Positions 9,841-18,520 of a stretch of 64,000 bases of DNA are shown one piece after another. Each line of letters starts with the position of its first letter. Within the stretch, counting starts at the first letter, position 1. A program made the position numbers and the translations under genes. Where the stretch lies: positions 62,001-126,000 of the forward strand of contig NZ_QGHL01000015.1 in the NCBI RefSeq assembly GCF_003171715.1, in the 5' to 3' direction. The DNA comes from Novosphingobium meiothermophilum. Lineage in GTDB: Bacteria; Pseudomonadota; Alphaproteobacteria; Sphingomonadales; Sphingomonadaceae. The notes beneath the pieces are model-generated. The model was not told the DNA's origin, did no database searches, and saw only the letters and a list, made by a program, of their open reading frames with translations.

Positions 9841-10478
9841 GCGGCCACGATCATGCGAACGGGGGTGGGATTGAAGGCGTTGCAGGGATTGTTGATCTGG
9901 GGACAGTTGGAAACGACCACGATCACGTCCATCTCGGCGCGCAGATCCACCGTCAGGCCCGGCGCGGAAATGCCGTCGACAATGCCCAGCGTGCCGTCGG
10001 CTTCCACCGGCACGTTCATGAAGAAGTTGATGTTCGAGACGATGTCGCGCTTGCCGCGCCCTTCCAGCAGGTTTGCCTCAAGGAAGTTTTCCACGCAGGC
10101 ATGTTGCGCCTTGGTGTGATGACCATAGCGCAAGGTATTGGATTCACACGAACATGCGCCGCCGATGGTATCGTGATACTCCACCGCCGATGCGGCAATC
10201 GTCATCATCGGACGGCCTTCGTTGGACATCAGCGTGGTGCCTGTGCGCAGAAACAGGTTGCCCTGCGCGGCCACGGTATCCTGCGCGCTGTAGCGTTCGG
10301 CATCGTCGGCAGCGCTGTAGATGAGGAAATCTACCGCCTGATTGCCTTCAAGATCGACGATGCGCAGGGTCTGCCCCTTGGCCACATGATGCAGCCAGGG
10401 CGCGCGGGCGGGCACGATCTCGTCGTGGACGATCATGCCCGAAAGGCCGGAGAGGTGGGGATCGCTCATCGCTTGCAT
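9837..10478 (-). CDS. cgdA: DUF1989 protein (UAAP2; probable carboxyguanidine deiminase subunit)
   Basis: A 213-residue DUF1989 protein, the second of a paired set. The family pattern is visible: LRIVDLEGNQAVDFLIYSA, a Cys/His-containing segment CSCESNTLRYGHH, and HACVENFLEAN. Such pairs were called urea carboxylase-associated proteins; work on homologues showed they form a heteromeric deiminase that converts carboxyguanidine to allophanate. It overlaps the carboxylase start by four bases and lies 7 bp after its partner. The A versus B letter is assigned by length and position only. Confidence 0.8.
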   Translation of the reverse strand: MQAMSDPHLSGLSGMIVHDEIVPARAPWLHHVAKGQTLRIVDLEGNQAVDFLIYSAADDAERYSAQDTVAAQGNLFLRTGTTLMSNEGRPMMTIAASAVEYHDTIGGACSCESNTLRYGHHTKAQHACVENFLEANLLEGRGKRDIVSNINFFMNVPVEADGTLGIVDGISAPGLTVDLRAEMDVIVVVSNCPQINNPCNAFNPTPVRMIVAA

Positions 10479-10485
10479 CCTTGTT

Positions 10486-11310
10486 TCAGCGGCGGAAATA
10501 GTCTTCGACGTTGATGAAGGCGCGCTGGCCCTCCGGCGTCGCGTTGCGGATGGGGTCGTCTTCGGCCGTCACCTTGCCGCGCCATGCGGTGACGCGCAGC
10601 GGCGTGACGGAGTATTCCGGCCTTGGGTCAAGCACGTGCGGGCAGTTGGCGATCACCACGATCACGTCCATCTCTGCACGCAGCAGCACCTCGCGCGCCG
10701 GTGCAAAGGGGCCGATCAAGGGCGTTATCGTGCCATCGGTTTCGATTCTGGTGCCCTTGAAAAGGTTGATGCAGGGGTGCACGTCGCGCCGTCCAAGCCC
10801 GTGCTTGGCCGCGCCCAGCAGGAACCGGTCCCGCCCATTGGGATAGGCGCCGCTGTTGCGCCCTTCGCCATACTTCGCAAGGTTGGTTGCCGCGTTGGAG
10901 GTGCCGCAGAAACAGTCGTGCGTGCCCGCACTGTCGGCCTCGATGCTCATCAGCACGCGGCCCATGTCGGACAGGAGCAGCTTGCCCGCCTCAAGGTAGG
11001 CGTTCCACTGAACCTTTACCGTATCGGCCACGTTGAGCCGTTCGGTCGGCATTTCGGCATTGAAGATCTGAAGCCCCGCGCAGGCATCGCCCTTCGCATC
11101 GATCAGCCGCAGGCGCGCGCCTCGTGCCAGCCGCCGCGTGGCATAGCCGCCCGGCGCGATCGTTTCCTCCCACACCAGATCACCGGCCGGGATGCCTTCG
11201 GGCAGGTCATCAGCAACCGGTGGCAGGACCGGCATGGATTCCACCACGGTTCCCGCCATGCTGCGAGCATGATCGCGCGCGGCCATCGGATTTGCGAGAG
11301 TTTCGGTCAT
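10486..11310 (-). CDS. cgdB: DUF1989 protein (UAAP1; probable carboxyguanidine deiminase subunit)
   Basis: A 274-residue DUF1989 protein and the longer member of the pair. It shares with its partner the architecture LRLIDAKGDACAGLQIFNA, then CFCGTSNAATNLAKYGEG and HPCINLFKG. The Cys-x-Cys segment and conserved histidines fit a metal or catalytic site, but the residues cannot be assigned from this sequence alone. The start overlaps the regulator gene stop as ATGA. With cgdA it should link guanidine carboxylation to allophanate hydrolysis, which explains the otherwise puzzling need for two such proteins. Confidence 0.8.
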   Translation of the reverse strand: MTETLANPMAARDHARSMAGTVVESMPVLPPVADDLPEGIPAGDLVWEETIAPGGYATRRLARGARLRLIDAKGDACAGLQIFNAEMPTERLNVADTVKVQWNAYLEAGKLLLSDMGRVLMSIEADSAGTHDCFCGTSNAATNLAKYGEGRNSGAYPNGRDRFLLGAAKHGLGRRDVHPCINLFKGTRIETDGTITPLIGPFAPAREVLLRAEMDVIVVIANCPHVLDPRPEYSVTPLRVTAWRGKVTAEDDPIRNATPEGQRAFINVEDYFRR

Positions 11311-11780
11311 TGCGCCGCTCCATTGTCTGCATCTTCGGCTGCATCCTGCTCGTAGAGCGGCGGAAGCAGCGCGGTGGTTGTGACGAGTTCAAGCTGCTGG
11401 ACACCGCGCACGCGGCGCAGCGCATCCGCCAGTGCCTTGAGACGCACGGCAGGCCCCTGCACCAGCAGGACTTCCAGCGACTGGTCATCCTGCAGGAAGA
11501 CGTGCTGGGTAGTGATGACCTCCTTGAGGTAATCGCTCTGGGTCTGGGCAAGCTGGTGCCGCACCCGGCCGCGATCGCCGCGATAGACAACGGTGATCGT
11601 GCCTGCGAGCATCTCTTCCGGCCGGGTATAGGCTTCGTGCTTGGCAAGGGCGTGGCGGATCAGTTCGGCAATCAGCTGCGAACGCGAGGGCAGCTTGCGC
11701 TCCTCGACCATCATGTCGAGCTGGCGGAACAGGCTGGCCGGCAGGCTCATGCTCATCCGGGCAAGCGGGCGCGCGCTCAT
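11307..11780 (-). CDS. NikR-like ribbon-helix-helix regulator with degenerate metal site
   Basis: A 157-residue protein with an N-terminal ribbon-helix-helix DNA-binding domain (residues about 8-48, MSMSLPASLFRQLDMMV then PSRSQLIAELIRHAL) and a NikR-like ACT-fold C-terminal domain (about 58-135). Aligned by eye with E. coli NikR, the HVHINHDDCLE stretch becomes HVFLQDDQSLE. One ligand is kept (His93), while the other three positions are Ser82, Phe95 and Ser101. High-affinity nickel sensing is therefore unlikely. It overlaps both neighbours and is embedded between transporter and enzyme genes. A 28-bp palindrome with NikR spacing upstream of the operon is a likely target. Confidence 0.85.
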   Translation of the reverse strand: MSARPLARMSMSLPASLFRQLDMMVEERKLPSRSQLIAELIRHALAKHEAYTRPEEMLAGTITVVYRGDRGRVRHQLAQTQSDYLKEVITTQHVFLQDDQSLEVLLVQGPAVRLKALADALRRVRGVQQLELVTTTALLPPLYEQDAAEDADNGAAQ

Positions 11781-12538
11781 GCTGCGGCTCCGGCTTGGGC
11801 GGCGGGGCTTTCCGACGATGCCTTCTTCTTGTCCAGTGGCAGGTCATAGACCGCCGTTGCGCCGAAACGGTGCGGCGCGTGCGGATCATGGCGGCGCTTG
11901 TCGAGCGCGAGGACGCGCGTTCCCAGCGAGAAAGCCTCGCGAATATCGTGCGTGACCATGATGACGGTCAGGTCATACTGCTGCCACAGCCTTGTAATCA
12001 GCGCGTGCATGTCGGCGCGGATGCCCGGATCGAGCGCGCCGAACGGTTCATCAAGCAGGAGGATGCGCGGTCGCTTGATAAGCGCCTGGGCAATGGCCAG
12101 CCGCTGCTGCATCCCGCCCGACATCTGCGCCGGATAAAGGTGCAGGCTGTCGCCCAGCCCCACGGCTGCAAGCATTTCGGCGGCCTGCGCTTCGGCAGCC
12201 TTGCGCCGCGATCCGAAAAGGCGGGCAAACAGCGGCGCTTCGGCACATTCCAGCCCGAACACCACATTGCCAAGCACGGTCAGGTGCGGAAACACCGAGT
12301 AGCGCTGGAACACCACGCCGCGATCGGGGCCGCATTCGGGCGGCAGGGGCGCCCCGTCGAGCATGATGCTGCCGCGCGTTGCCTGCTCCTGACCAAGGAT
12401 CACCCGCAGCAGGGTGCTCTTGCCTGCGCCCGATGGCCCGACAATCGAAACGAACGAGCCTGCCGTAACGTCGAGGTCGACACGCTCAAGGATGATGCGG
12501 TCGCCATATTCGACCCACACGTCGCGAAGAGTCAGCAT
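11777..12538 (-). CDS. ABC transporter ATPase (NitT/TauT class)
   Basis: A 253-residue nucleotide-binding subunit: Walker A GPSGAGKST, Q-loop VVFQRYSVFP, signature MSGGMQQR, Walker B ILLLDEP and switch histidine VTHD. The frame stays open well upstream, but MLTLRDVWVEYG is the natural start and follows the permease stop by 5 bp. It energises uptake by the neighbouring permease and binding lipoprotein. Substrate is inferred from the operon to be guanidine, urea or a small amide. Confidence 0.92.
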   Translation of the reverse strand: MLTLRDVWVEYGDRIILERVDLDVTAGSFVSIVGPSGAGKSTLLRVILGQEQATRGSIMLDGAPLPPECGPDRGVVFQRYSVFPHLTVLGNVVFGLECAEAPLFARLFGSRRKAAEAQAAEMLAAVGLGDSLHLYPAQMSGGMQQRLAIAQALIKRPRILLLDEPFGALDPGIRADMHALITRLWQQYDLTVIMVTHDIREAFSLGTRVLALDKRRHDPHAPHRFGATAVYDLPLDKKKASSESPAAQAGAAA

Positions 12539-12543
12539 CGCAC

Positions 12544-13371
12544 TCAATGGCCTGCTCCCGATGCCGAAGGGTGCGCCCAGGGGAAGGCGGCGCGGCTGAT
12601 GCGCGTGGCGGCATAGTCCATCGCAATGGCCAGGAGCGCGATCCAGGCCACGTAGGGGATGATGACATCCATCGAGAGATAGCGCCGGACGAGGAAGATG
12701 CGGTAGCCAAGCCCCACATCCGATGCGATCGCCTCGGCCGAAATAAGGAACACCCACGCCGGGCCGAGCGCAAGGCGCAGCGCCACCAGCAGACGGGGCA
12801 TGGCCTGGGGCAGGGCAACACGCAGCATGATCTGCCAGCTTCCCGCGCCAAGCGTCTGCGCCTTGACGATCTGCTCGCGCGGGAGCGCTGCCACATGCCC
12901 GGCAATGTCGCGGATCATCACCGGCGCGATGCCGATCACGATCAGCGCGACTTTCGCCGTCTCGCCAAGGCCAAGCGCGATGAACAGGATGGGCAGCAGG
13001 GCGATGGGCGGGATCACCGCAATACCCGTGACCAGCGGGCCAAGCGTGGCGCGCAAGGGGGGAAGGACGCCCAGCACAAGCCCGACCAGCAGTGCCATCA
13101 GCGTGGCGATGCCCAGACCCAGGCCAAGCCTTTGCAGGCTGGCCAGCGTATCGGCCCAGAACACCAGCTTTCCGGTCAGGGCATCGGGCTGCTGCATCAT
13201 GCCCCACAGCGCTGAAGCCATGCCGCTGGGCAGGGGCAGGATCTTGTCCGAAGGGTTCAGGGCATGGCGCTGCGCGGAAAGCACCACATAGACGAGGGCC
13301 AGCAGCGCGATCGGCAGCGCGCCCAGCACGAAACCCTGTCTGCGTCCGATCTGTCGGTTTACCCAGCGCAT
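12544..13371 (-). CDS. ABC transporter permease (NitT/TauT class)
   Basis: A 275-residue inner-membrane protein with about six predicted helices and the EAA loop that contacts the ATPase (EQIVKAQTLGAGSWQIM, then LPQAMP). It belongs to the binding-protein-dependent transport permease family. It lies between the binding lipoprotein and the ATPase in the usual order. No substrate specificity can be read from it. Confidence 0.92.
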   Translation of the reverse strand: MRWVNRQIGRRQGFVLGALPIALLALVYVVLSAQRHALNPSDKILPLPSGMASALWGMMQQPDALTGKLVFWADTLASLQRLGLGLGIATLMALLVGLVLGVLPPLRATLGPLVTGIAVIPPIALLPILFIALGLGETAKVALIVIGIAPVMIRDIAGHVAALPREQIVKAQTLGAGSWQIMLRVALPQAMPRLLVALRLALGPAWVFLISAEAIASDVGLGYRIFLVRRYLSMDVIIPYVAWIALLAIAMDYAATRISRAAFPWAHPSASGAGH

Positions 13372-13423
13372 GTCGGATTCTCCCGGTCAGGCCGAAGCGT
13401 CGTCATCGTCAGTGTCACGCGCC

Positions 13424-14506
13424 TCAGAGCTTTCCGTCAGCAGCAAGTCGCATGAAGCTGTCGTCAAAGCGCAGCGTGACACGCGCGGGATCACCCAGAG
13501 TTACGCCGCCCGGAAAGGCGATGCCCACCGCGTCTGCCGAGGTCGCGCCCTGAAACAATCCCTTAGAGAAGCTGAAATCGCGCACCTTCGTCATGGTCGA
13601 GACCAGATCGGGCGAGGTTGTCGCGGCGACGGCTTCCTTGGGATCGACATAGAGCCGGGTCGTCTTGAGCTGGCTTTCGAAGATTTCGGGCGTGGTCCCG
13701 GCCAGTTTTGCCATTGCGGCGCGGGCTTCCTTGCCCTGTGCGTCGTCTCGCACCATCAGGCCGACGGTTTCATACCAGATACCGGCCAGCGCCTTGCCCA
13801 GATCGGGATTGGCCTTGAGCGTGGCCGTATCGACCACCAGCAGATCGAGGATTTCGCCCGGTATGTCGGCTGAACTGAACACCTGCGTGACGCCGGGCTG
13901 GCTGCGCATCACGGAAAGCTGGGGGTTCCACGCGACAGCCGCCTTCGCATCGCGGCTGGCAAAGGCGCCCACGATATCGGCATCGGCCGTGTTGATCGTG
14001 CGCACGTCTGTCAGCGACATGCCCGCCGAACCCAGCGCACGAGCCAGCAAATAATGCGAGACTGAAAGTTCCACGAGGTTGATGGGCTGGCCCTTAAGCG
14101 CGGCGACCGTGGTGCCGCCTTTCAGCAGGACGCCGTCGTTGCCGTTCGAATAGTCGCCGACGATGATCGCGCTCGTATCCTTGCCGCCTGCGGCGGGGAT
14201 CGTCAGCGCATCCATGTTCGCCACGGTCACGCCGTCGAACTTGCCAGCGGTGAACTGGTTGACCGACTCCACGTAGTCGTTGACCTGAACCACGCTGATC
14301 TTGAGGCCATATTTGTCGGCCCACTTCTTCACGATGCCTGCCTGTTGGGCATAGGGCCAGGGCATCCACCCGGCATAGATCGACCAGCCGATGCTGAACT
14401 CGGTGCGCTTGGGCGCGGGCGCATCGGCCGATGGCGCGCATGATGCCACCGCCAGCGTTGCTGCCATCAACAATGTCTTTCCGGTCCTGCGGATCAGCCT
14501 GAGCAC
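13424..14506 (-). CDS. ABC transporter substrate-binding lipoprotein
   Basis: With a GTG start at 14506 this is a 360-residue NMT1/TauA-like periplasmic binding protein. It has a lipoprotein signal (LLMAATLAVASC, lipid-bearing Cys23) and the fold's typical W-x-PWPYAQQAGIVKKWADKYG opening. An ATG at 14545 is in frame but has no ribosome site, whereas AAGGGGA sits about 9 bases before the GTG; hence the choice. First gene of the minus-strand operon ending at the allophanate hydrolase or the propeller gene. Confidence 0.88.
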   Translation of the reverse strand: MLRLIRRTGKTLLMAATLAVASCAPSADAPAPKRTEFSIGWSIYAGWMPWPYAQQAGIVKKWADKYGLKISVVQVNDYVESVNQFTAGKFDGVTVANMDALTIPAAGGKDTSAIIVGDYSNGNDGVLLKGGTTVAALKGQPINLVELSVSHYLLARALGSAGMSLTDVRTINTADADIVGAFASRDAKAAVAWNPQLSVMRSQPGVTQVFSSADIPGEILDLLVVDTATLKANPDLGKALAGIWYETVGLMVRDDAQGKEARAAMAKLAGTTPEIFESQLKTTRLYVDPKEAVAATTSPDLVSTMTKVRDFSFSKGLFQGATSADAVGIAFPGGVTLGDPARVTLRFDDSFMRLAADGKL

Positions 14507-14566
14507 GAGTGATTCCCCTTTTGCTTTCCTGGCGGGCTGCACCATGGGGGAAATCAGGCGGGCGGC

Positions 14567-14594
14567 GTATTACGCTTTTTGCGTATGGTAATAC
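14567..14594. promoter_or_regulatory. 28-bp NikR-geometry palindrome (predicted operator)
   Basis: GTATTA, 16 bases, TAATAC: two perfect six-base arms in a 28-bp element. The E. coli NikR operator is GTATGA-N16-TCATAC, with the same total length and spacing and five of six bases alike per arm. The element lies about 60 bp upstream of the operon's first gene, and the operon encodes a NikR-like protein. A nested TACGC-TTTTT-GCGTA hairpin occupies its centre. That the operon's own regulator binds here is inference. Confidence 0.6.
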
Positions 14595-14677
14595 TTGGCA
14601 GCCAATGAAGCCGCGCTCCGTGAAAACGATGTGCCGTGGCGTCCGGAAGGCGTCAATTGCGGGTGCGGGCGACTGGT

Positions 14678-14693
14678 TACGCCAATCGGCGTA
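14678..14693. repeat. Short inverted repeat in the divergent promoter region
   Basis: TACGCC-AATC-GGCGTA, six-base arms, about 85 bp from the NikR-like palindrome and about 60 bp before the plus-strand membrane hydroxylase gene. It could be an operator for either direction or a minor hairpin. I see nothing that decides. Confidence 0.35.
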
Positions 14694-14755
14694 TGCTATG
14701 CTGCGGCCGCCCGCGCTTAGCGTGCATCCCTGAGGCAGGACAGGGTAATCGGCAC

Positions 14756-15664
14756 ATGCAGAGTGATACGATGCGATCCGGCGCGGCGAGGCTGGCGGTT
14801 GATCTCCTGCCTCCGGCCATGCTTGCTCTTGTCGTGACGTTCTGGGCCTTCGCACCTGAAGCGTGGGTGAAAAGCACCTGGGTCGTCATCGGCGTGAGCA
14901 CTGCAATCACCTTCACGATCCTGCTGCTTGAAATCCCGTTTGAGCGTCATCCCGGCTGGCGGATGACCCGGCGCGAGTTTTTCACCGACTTGTTCTATGT
15001 CGTGCTGAACGCCACGATCATATCCAAGGCGACCAACTTTTTCGCGGAACGGCCACTGGAATCGGCCAAGGAAGCGCTTGGCCTTGCAACGCCATGGGCA
15101 GGCGAAATGCCTTGGCTGCTTCAGGTTGCCTTCGTCGTGTTCCTCATCGAGTTCGGGCAATACTGGATGCATCGGCTCATGCACAACTCCACGCCCTTCT
15201 GGCTGACGCATGCGCCGCACCATCACATCACCCAGCTCAACGCGATGAAAGGCGCGGTGGGCAACCCTATCGAACTTTGGCTCATCAGCCTCAGCGTTGT
15301 CGTTCTCTTTGATTTTCAGCAGTCGGCCGTTCTTGCCGGATACAGTGTGCTTGGCGTTGTCTCGACATTTGCCCATGCCAATGTCCGGTCCGATCCGCCG
15401 CTGTTCTATTCGTTGATATTCACGACCATCCGGCACCACAGCCTGCACCATTCGGTCCCCTATGAAGATACGCGCTGCAATTACGGCAACTCCCTGATTC
15501 TGCTTGACCGCATTTTCGGCACCTACAAGGAGGGTGAGGCATCGATCGTGGGGCAGGATGACAGGCGGCGCCTGTCCATTCGCGAGCAGTGGCTCTTTCC
15601 TTTCGTGCCGTTGATCGAACGGATGAAGACGGCAAGGGAAAGAAGCGCGCGCGCTGCCAAGTAG
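14756..15664 (+). CDS. Fatty acid hydroxylase / sterol desaturase family membrane enzyme
   Basis: A 302-residue integral membrane protein with the histidine clusters of the non-heme diiron hydroxylase superfamily: HRLMH (after QYWM), HAPHHH and HHSLHH. Several hydrophobic helices precede and separate them. Members hydroxylate lipids, sterols or carotenoids; the substrate here cannot be named. The ATG at 14756 was chosen over an in-frame ATG at 14771, and both are plausible. It is transcribed away from the nitrogen operon and lies just outside the PGC. A link to carotenoid or lipid modification of the photosynthetic membrane is speculation. Confidence 0.85.
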   Translation: MQSDTMRSGAARLAVDLLPPAMLALVVTFWAFAPEAWVKSTWVVIGVSTAITFTILLLEIPFERHPGWRMTRREFFTDLFYVVLNATIISKATNFFAERPLESAKEALGLATPWAGEMPWLLQVAFVVFLIEFGQYWMHRLMHNSTPFWLTHAPHHHITQLNAMKGAVGNPIELWLISLSVVVLFDFQQSAVLAGYSVLGVVSTFAHANVRSDPPLFYSLIFTTIRHHSLHHSVPYEDTRCNYGNSLILLDRIFGTYKEGEASIVGQDDRRRLSIREQWLFPFVPLIERMKTARERSARAAK

Positions 15665-15865
15665 CAGCCACGCTTGCGGCAAGCCTTGCCACCGAAATCG
15701 GCTCGTCTGACATTTTGCCACGTTCTGCCGCATAATCGTGCGTTGATGGGAACCTTGCGTTTCATTGCATGTTCAACCCGAAATGCCGTGTTGCGGGACT
15801 TGCCCGCTCATGGTTTACTTCTGCGCCGTTTGTTGTGAACGTGCATCATTTCGGATGAAGGGTGG

Positions 15866-16399
15866 ATGCAAATGAGGCAATCTTTTCAATATATTGCGCT
15901 GACGACTGCTACCCTGCTCCTCGCATCGTGCGGCGGCGGAAGCGCGGACAAGGCTGCTGAAGCACCGGCTGCCGCCGAAACCACGCAAGCGGCCGCTCCC
16001 CCGGCCGAAGCGGCACCGGCTGCTGCCACCAGCGCTGCTGCGCCGACGGCGGACTCCACCGATACGCTTGATGGCACCACCCTTGCCTCGCTCAAGCCCG
16101 ATGCGGCCCACGGCAAGACCATCTTCGCGCAGTGCAAGGCGTGCCATTCGGTCGAGGCGGGCAAGAACATGGTCGGTCCTTCGCTTGCCGGTGTCGTCGG
16201 TCGGGCCGCCGGGTCCATTGCCGGTTACAGCTATTCAGCCGCCAACAAGAACAGTGGCATCACCTGGACCCCGGAAAAGCTGTTCCAGTATCTGGAAAAG
16301 CCCGCGCGTGTGGTTCCGGGCACCAAGATGGCATTTGCCGGCCTTCCGAAGGCGCAGGATCGCGCCGACGTGATCGAATATCTCAAGGCTCCCAACTGA
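15866..16399 (+). CDS. Lipoprotein cytochrome c (class I, monoheme)
   Basis: A 177-residue protein with a lipoprotein signal (LLLASC, Cys22), an Ala/Pro-rich linker of about 45 residues, and a class I cytochrome c domain. The heme site CKACH is at 90-94 and the sixth ligand is Met155 in GTKMAF. The linker would let a membrane-tethered heme domain swing in the periplasm, as in membrane-attached c-y type carriers. Its position next to the PGC suggests a carrier between the bc1 complex, PufC and an oxidase, but that is inference. Confidence 0.88.
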   Translation: MQMRQSFQYIALTTATLLLASCGGGSADKAAEAPAAAETTQAAAPPAEAAPAAATSAAAPTADSTDTLDGTTLASLKPDAAHGKTIFAQCKACHSVEAGKNMVGPSLAGVVGRAAGSIAGYSYSAANKNSGITWTPEKLFQYLEKPARVVPGTKMAFAGLPKAQDRADVIEYLKAPN

Positions 16400-16439
16400 A
16401 GCGGAGCAGCCTTTCGGGTTCGCAAACAGAAGCAATGGA

Positions 16440-16463
16440 GCGCAGGATCAGCCGATCCTGCGC
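16440..16463. terminator. Hairpin between convergent cytochrome c and hemA genes
   Basis: GCGCAGGATC-AGCC-GATCCTGCGC is a perfect 10-bp stem with a four-base loop, placed between two convergent stops (16399 and 16486). Neither side has a long T run, so it may be a bidirectional weak terminator or an RNA 3'-end stabiliser. Confidence 0.6.
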
Positions 16464-16485
16464 CCCTATTGGTGAACGCCGGTAA

Positions 16486-17706
16486 TCAGGCGGCGACTGC
16501 GCGGCGCGCCAGTTCGCATTGCGACCAGATATCGCTCAGCGCTTCGATCAGCTTGTCGACATCGCCATCGGTGTGAACGGGCGAGGGCGTGATGCGCAGC
16601 CGTTCGGTTCCGCGCGGAACCGTGGGATAGTTGATCGGCTGCACATAGATACCGTGGTTGTCCATCAGCCAGTCGCTGATGCGTTTGCACTTGTGCGGAT
16701 CGCCCACCATCACCGGGATGATGTGGCTGGGATTGGGCAGGTGCGGAATGCCGATGGCATCAAGGCGGCGCCGAACCGTGGCCACGCGCTCCTTGTGGCG
16801 GGCGCGTTCGATTTCGCTGCTCTTGAGATGGCGGATGCTGGCCGTGGCACCGGCGGCAAGCGCCGGGGGCAGTGCAGTGGTGAAGATGAAGCCGCTGGCA
16901 AAGGTGCGCACGAAATCACACAGTGCAGCCGATGCCGCGATGTAGCCGCCCATGACCCCGAACGCCTTGCCCAGCGTGCCTTCGATCACCGTGATGCGGT
17001 CCATCAGGCCCTCGCGTTCGGCCACCCCGCCACCGCGCGGGCCATAAAGGCCAACCGCATGGACCTCGTCGATGTAGCTCATCGCGCCGTGCTTTTCACA
17101 CACGTCGAGGATCTGGGCGATCGGGCCGATATCGCCGTCCATGGAATAAACGCTCTCGAAGGCCACGAGCTTGGGCACTTCGGGTCCGTATTCGGAAAGG
17201 AGCTGGTCGAGGTGCTCGACATCGTTGTGTCGCCACACCCGGCAGGTGGCGCGCGAATGGCGAATGCCTTCGATCATCGATGCGTGGTTCAGGGCGTCGG
17301 AGAAGACCACGCAGCCGGGAATCTTCGCCGCCAGTGTGCCAAGACCCGCCCAGTTCGATACGTAACCGCTGGTGAACAGGAGCGCTGCTTCCTTGCCGTG
17401 CAGATCCGCCAGTTCCCGCTCCAGCAGGACATGATGATGGTTGGTGCCGGAGATGTTGCGCGTGCCGCCGGCACCGGCGCCGCATTCATCCAGCACCTTG
17501 TGCATCGCATCCAGCACCGCGGGATGCTGCCCCATGCCCAGGTAGTCGTTCGAGCACCAGACCGTGACCTGTTCGGTGCGGTCATCGACATAGCGCGTCG
17601 CATGCGGGAAATTGCCGCAGCGGCGTTCGATTTCGGTGAAGATCCGATAGCGTCCCTCGTCCCGGACCGCGTCCAGTTCCCCCTGGAAGTAGGCTTCGTA
17701 ATCCAT
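16486..17706 (-). CDS. hemA: 5-aminolevulinate synthase
   Basis: A 406-residue pyridoxal-phosphate enzyme condensing glycine and succinyl-CoA to 5-aminolevulinate, the first tetrapyrrole precursor. Typical motifs are [37 protein letters not shown] and the PLP lysine in EGTLGKAFG. The open frame continues upstream, but [14 protein letters not shown] is the family start and lies 28 bp after puhE. It is the last gene of the bchF-to-hemA run, so precursor supply is tied to bacteriochlorophyll gene expression. Confidence 0.96.
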   Translation of the reverse strand: MDYEAYFQGELDAVRDEGRYRIFTEIERRCGNFPHATRYVDDRTEQVTVWCSNDYLGMGQHPAVLDAMHKVLDECGAGAGGTRNISGTNHHHVLLERELADLHGKEAALLFTSGYVSNWAGLGTLAAKIPGCVVFSDALNHASMIEGIRHSRATCRVWRHNDVEHLDQLLSEYGPEVPKLVAFESVYSMDGDIGPIAQILDVCEKHGAMSYIDEVHAVGLYGPRGGGVAEREGLMDRITVIEGTLGKAFGVMGGYIAASAALCDFVRTFASGFIFTTALPPALAAGATASIRHLKSSEIERARHKERVATVRRRLDAIGIPHLPNPSHIIPVMVGDPHKCKRISDWLMDNHGIYVQPINYPTVPRGTERLRITPSPVHTDGDVDKLIEALSDIWSQCELARRAVAA

Positions 17707-17734
17707 GTCGTCGGTCCTCTTGGTGTGAAACGTG

Positions 17735-18520
17735 TCAGATGCGGGTTGTCGCGCGGCGCGAAGGAAGCGCCCAGCCCCACAGCGCCCCGTCGCGGATCGG
17801 CAGGGCAAGAAACAGGTGTTCAAGTGCGCCCAGCGCCGCCAGCGCGAAGAGCAGGCTGGCCCCTGCTGCACTGGCGCTGCCATCGGGCGCATTGAGCGCG
17901 GTCAATCCAAGCCAGATTGCCAGCGCGCAGGTGGCCGCAATCGCCAGAACCAGTTCCGGACCCATGCGGCGGGGGCCGAAATAGGTCTTGAGATAGGCCA
18001 TGTGGGGCGGAAAGATCTCGGTGCTGAGATTGGGCACGCCGAAAAAGATCACCAGCTTTGTGCTCAGCCGCATGGCCAGCAGCAGGGTGAAGGTCATTGC
18101 GCCGATCTGGTTTGGCGCATCCCAGCTTAGCGAGATGAGGCCAAGCGCGCTCAGCGCGAGGGCCAGTTCATGCCAGGCCACGGCGGAAACAGCATGGACG
18201 AAGCGCTCCAGCCCACGCGCATCCGGCGGGCAGGCTTCCCGGCGCGGCCCGGTAACGGCGCCCGTAAGGAAGCTGATTTCATGCCATGACCAGATCAGGA
18301 TGGCCCCGGCAAATGAGGCATAGACACCGGCGAGCGTCGGCTGGTGCATTGACCAGCCCACGATCACCAGCCCGCCGACGCCTGCAATTCCGGCAAGGAT
18401 CAGGCTGAAGGGAAAGGTGCGCCGTTCGCGGTTGTCGGCCCAGGCGATCAGCCCGGTGGCGAGAAACCACACCGCGATCGTTGCCACCACCGGCAGGATA
18501 TGGCCGGTCCAGCTTACCAT
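17735..18520 (-). CDS. puhE: Photosynthetic complex assembly protein PuhE (DUF3623)
   Basis: A 261-residue protein with about seven hydrophobic helices, including the conserved stretch [19 protein letters not shown] and later [18 protein letters not shown]. PuhE is an inner-membrane factor affecting reaction-centre and bacteriochlorophyll levels; its biochemical activity is unknown. The start overlaps the acsF stop region by 7 bp. It lies between acsF and hemA, its usual place in alphaproteobacterial clusters. Confidence 0.93.
   Translation of the reverse strand: MVSWTGHILPVVATIAVWFLATGLIAWADNRERRTFPFSLILAGIAGVGGLVIVGWSMHQPTLAGVYASFAGAILIWSWHEISFLTGAVTGPRREACPPDARGLERFVHAVSAVAWHELALALSALGLISLSWDAPNQIGAMTFTLLLAMRLSTKLVIFFGVPNLSTEIFPPHMAYLKTYFGPRRMGPELVLAIAATCALAIWLGLTALNAPDGSASAAGASLLFALAALGALEHLFLALPIRDGALWGWALPSRRATTRI

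Noticed and set aside
14507..14755. Guanidine riboswitch (ykkC, mini-ykkC or guanidine-III) ahead of the nitrogen operon
   Set aside because: I looked on the minus strand for the conserved ykkC blocks and ACGR hairpin pairs. Only isolated ACGG words occur, without the stems. A covariance-model search would be decisive.
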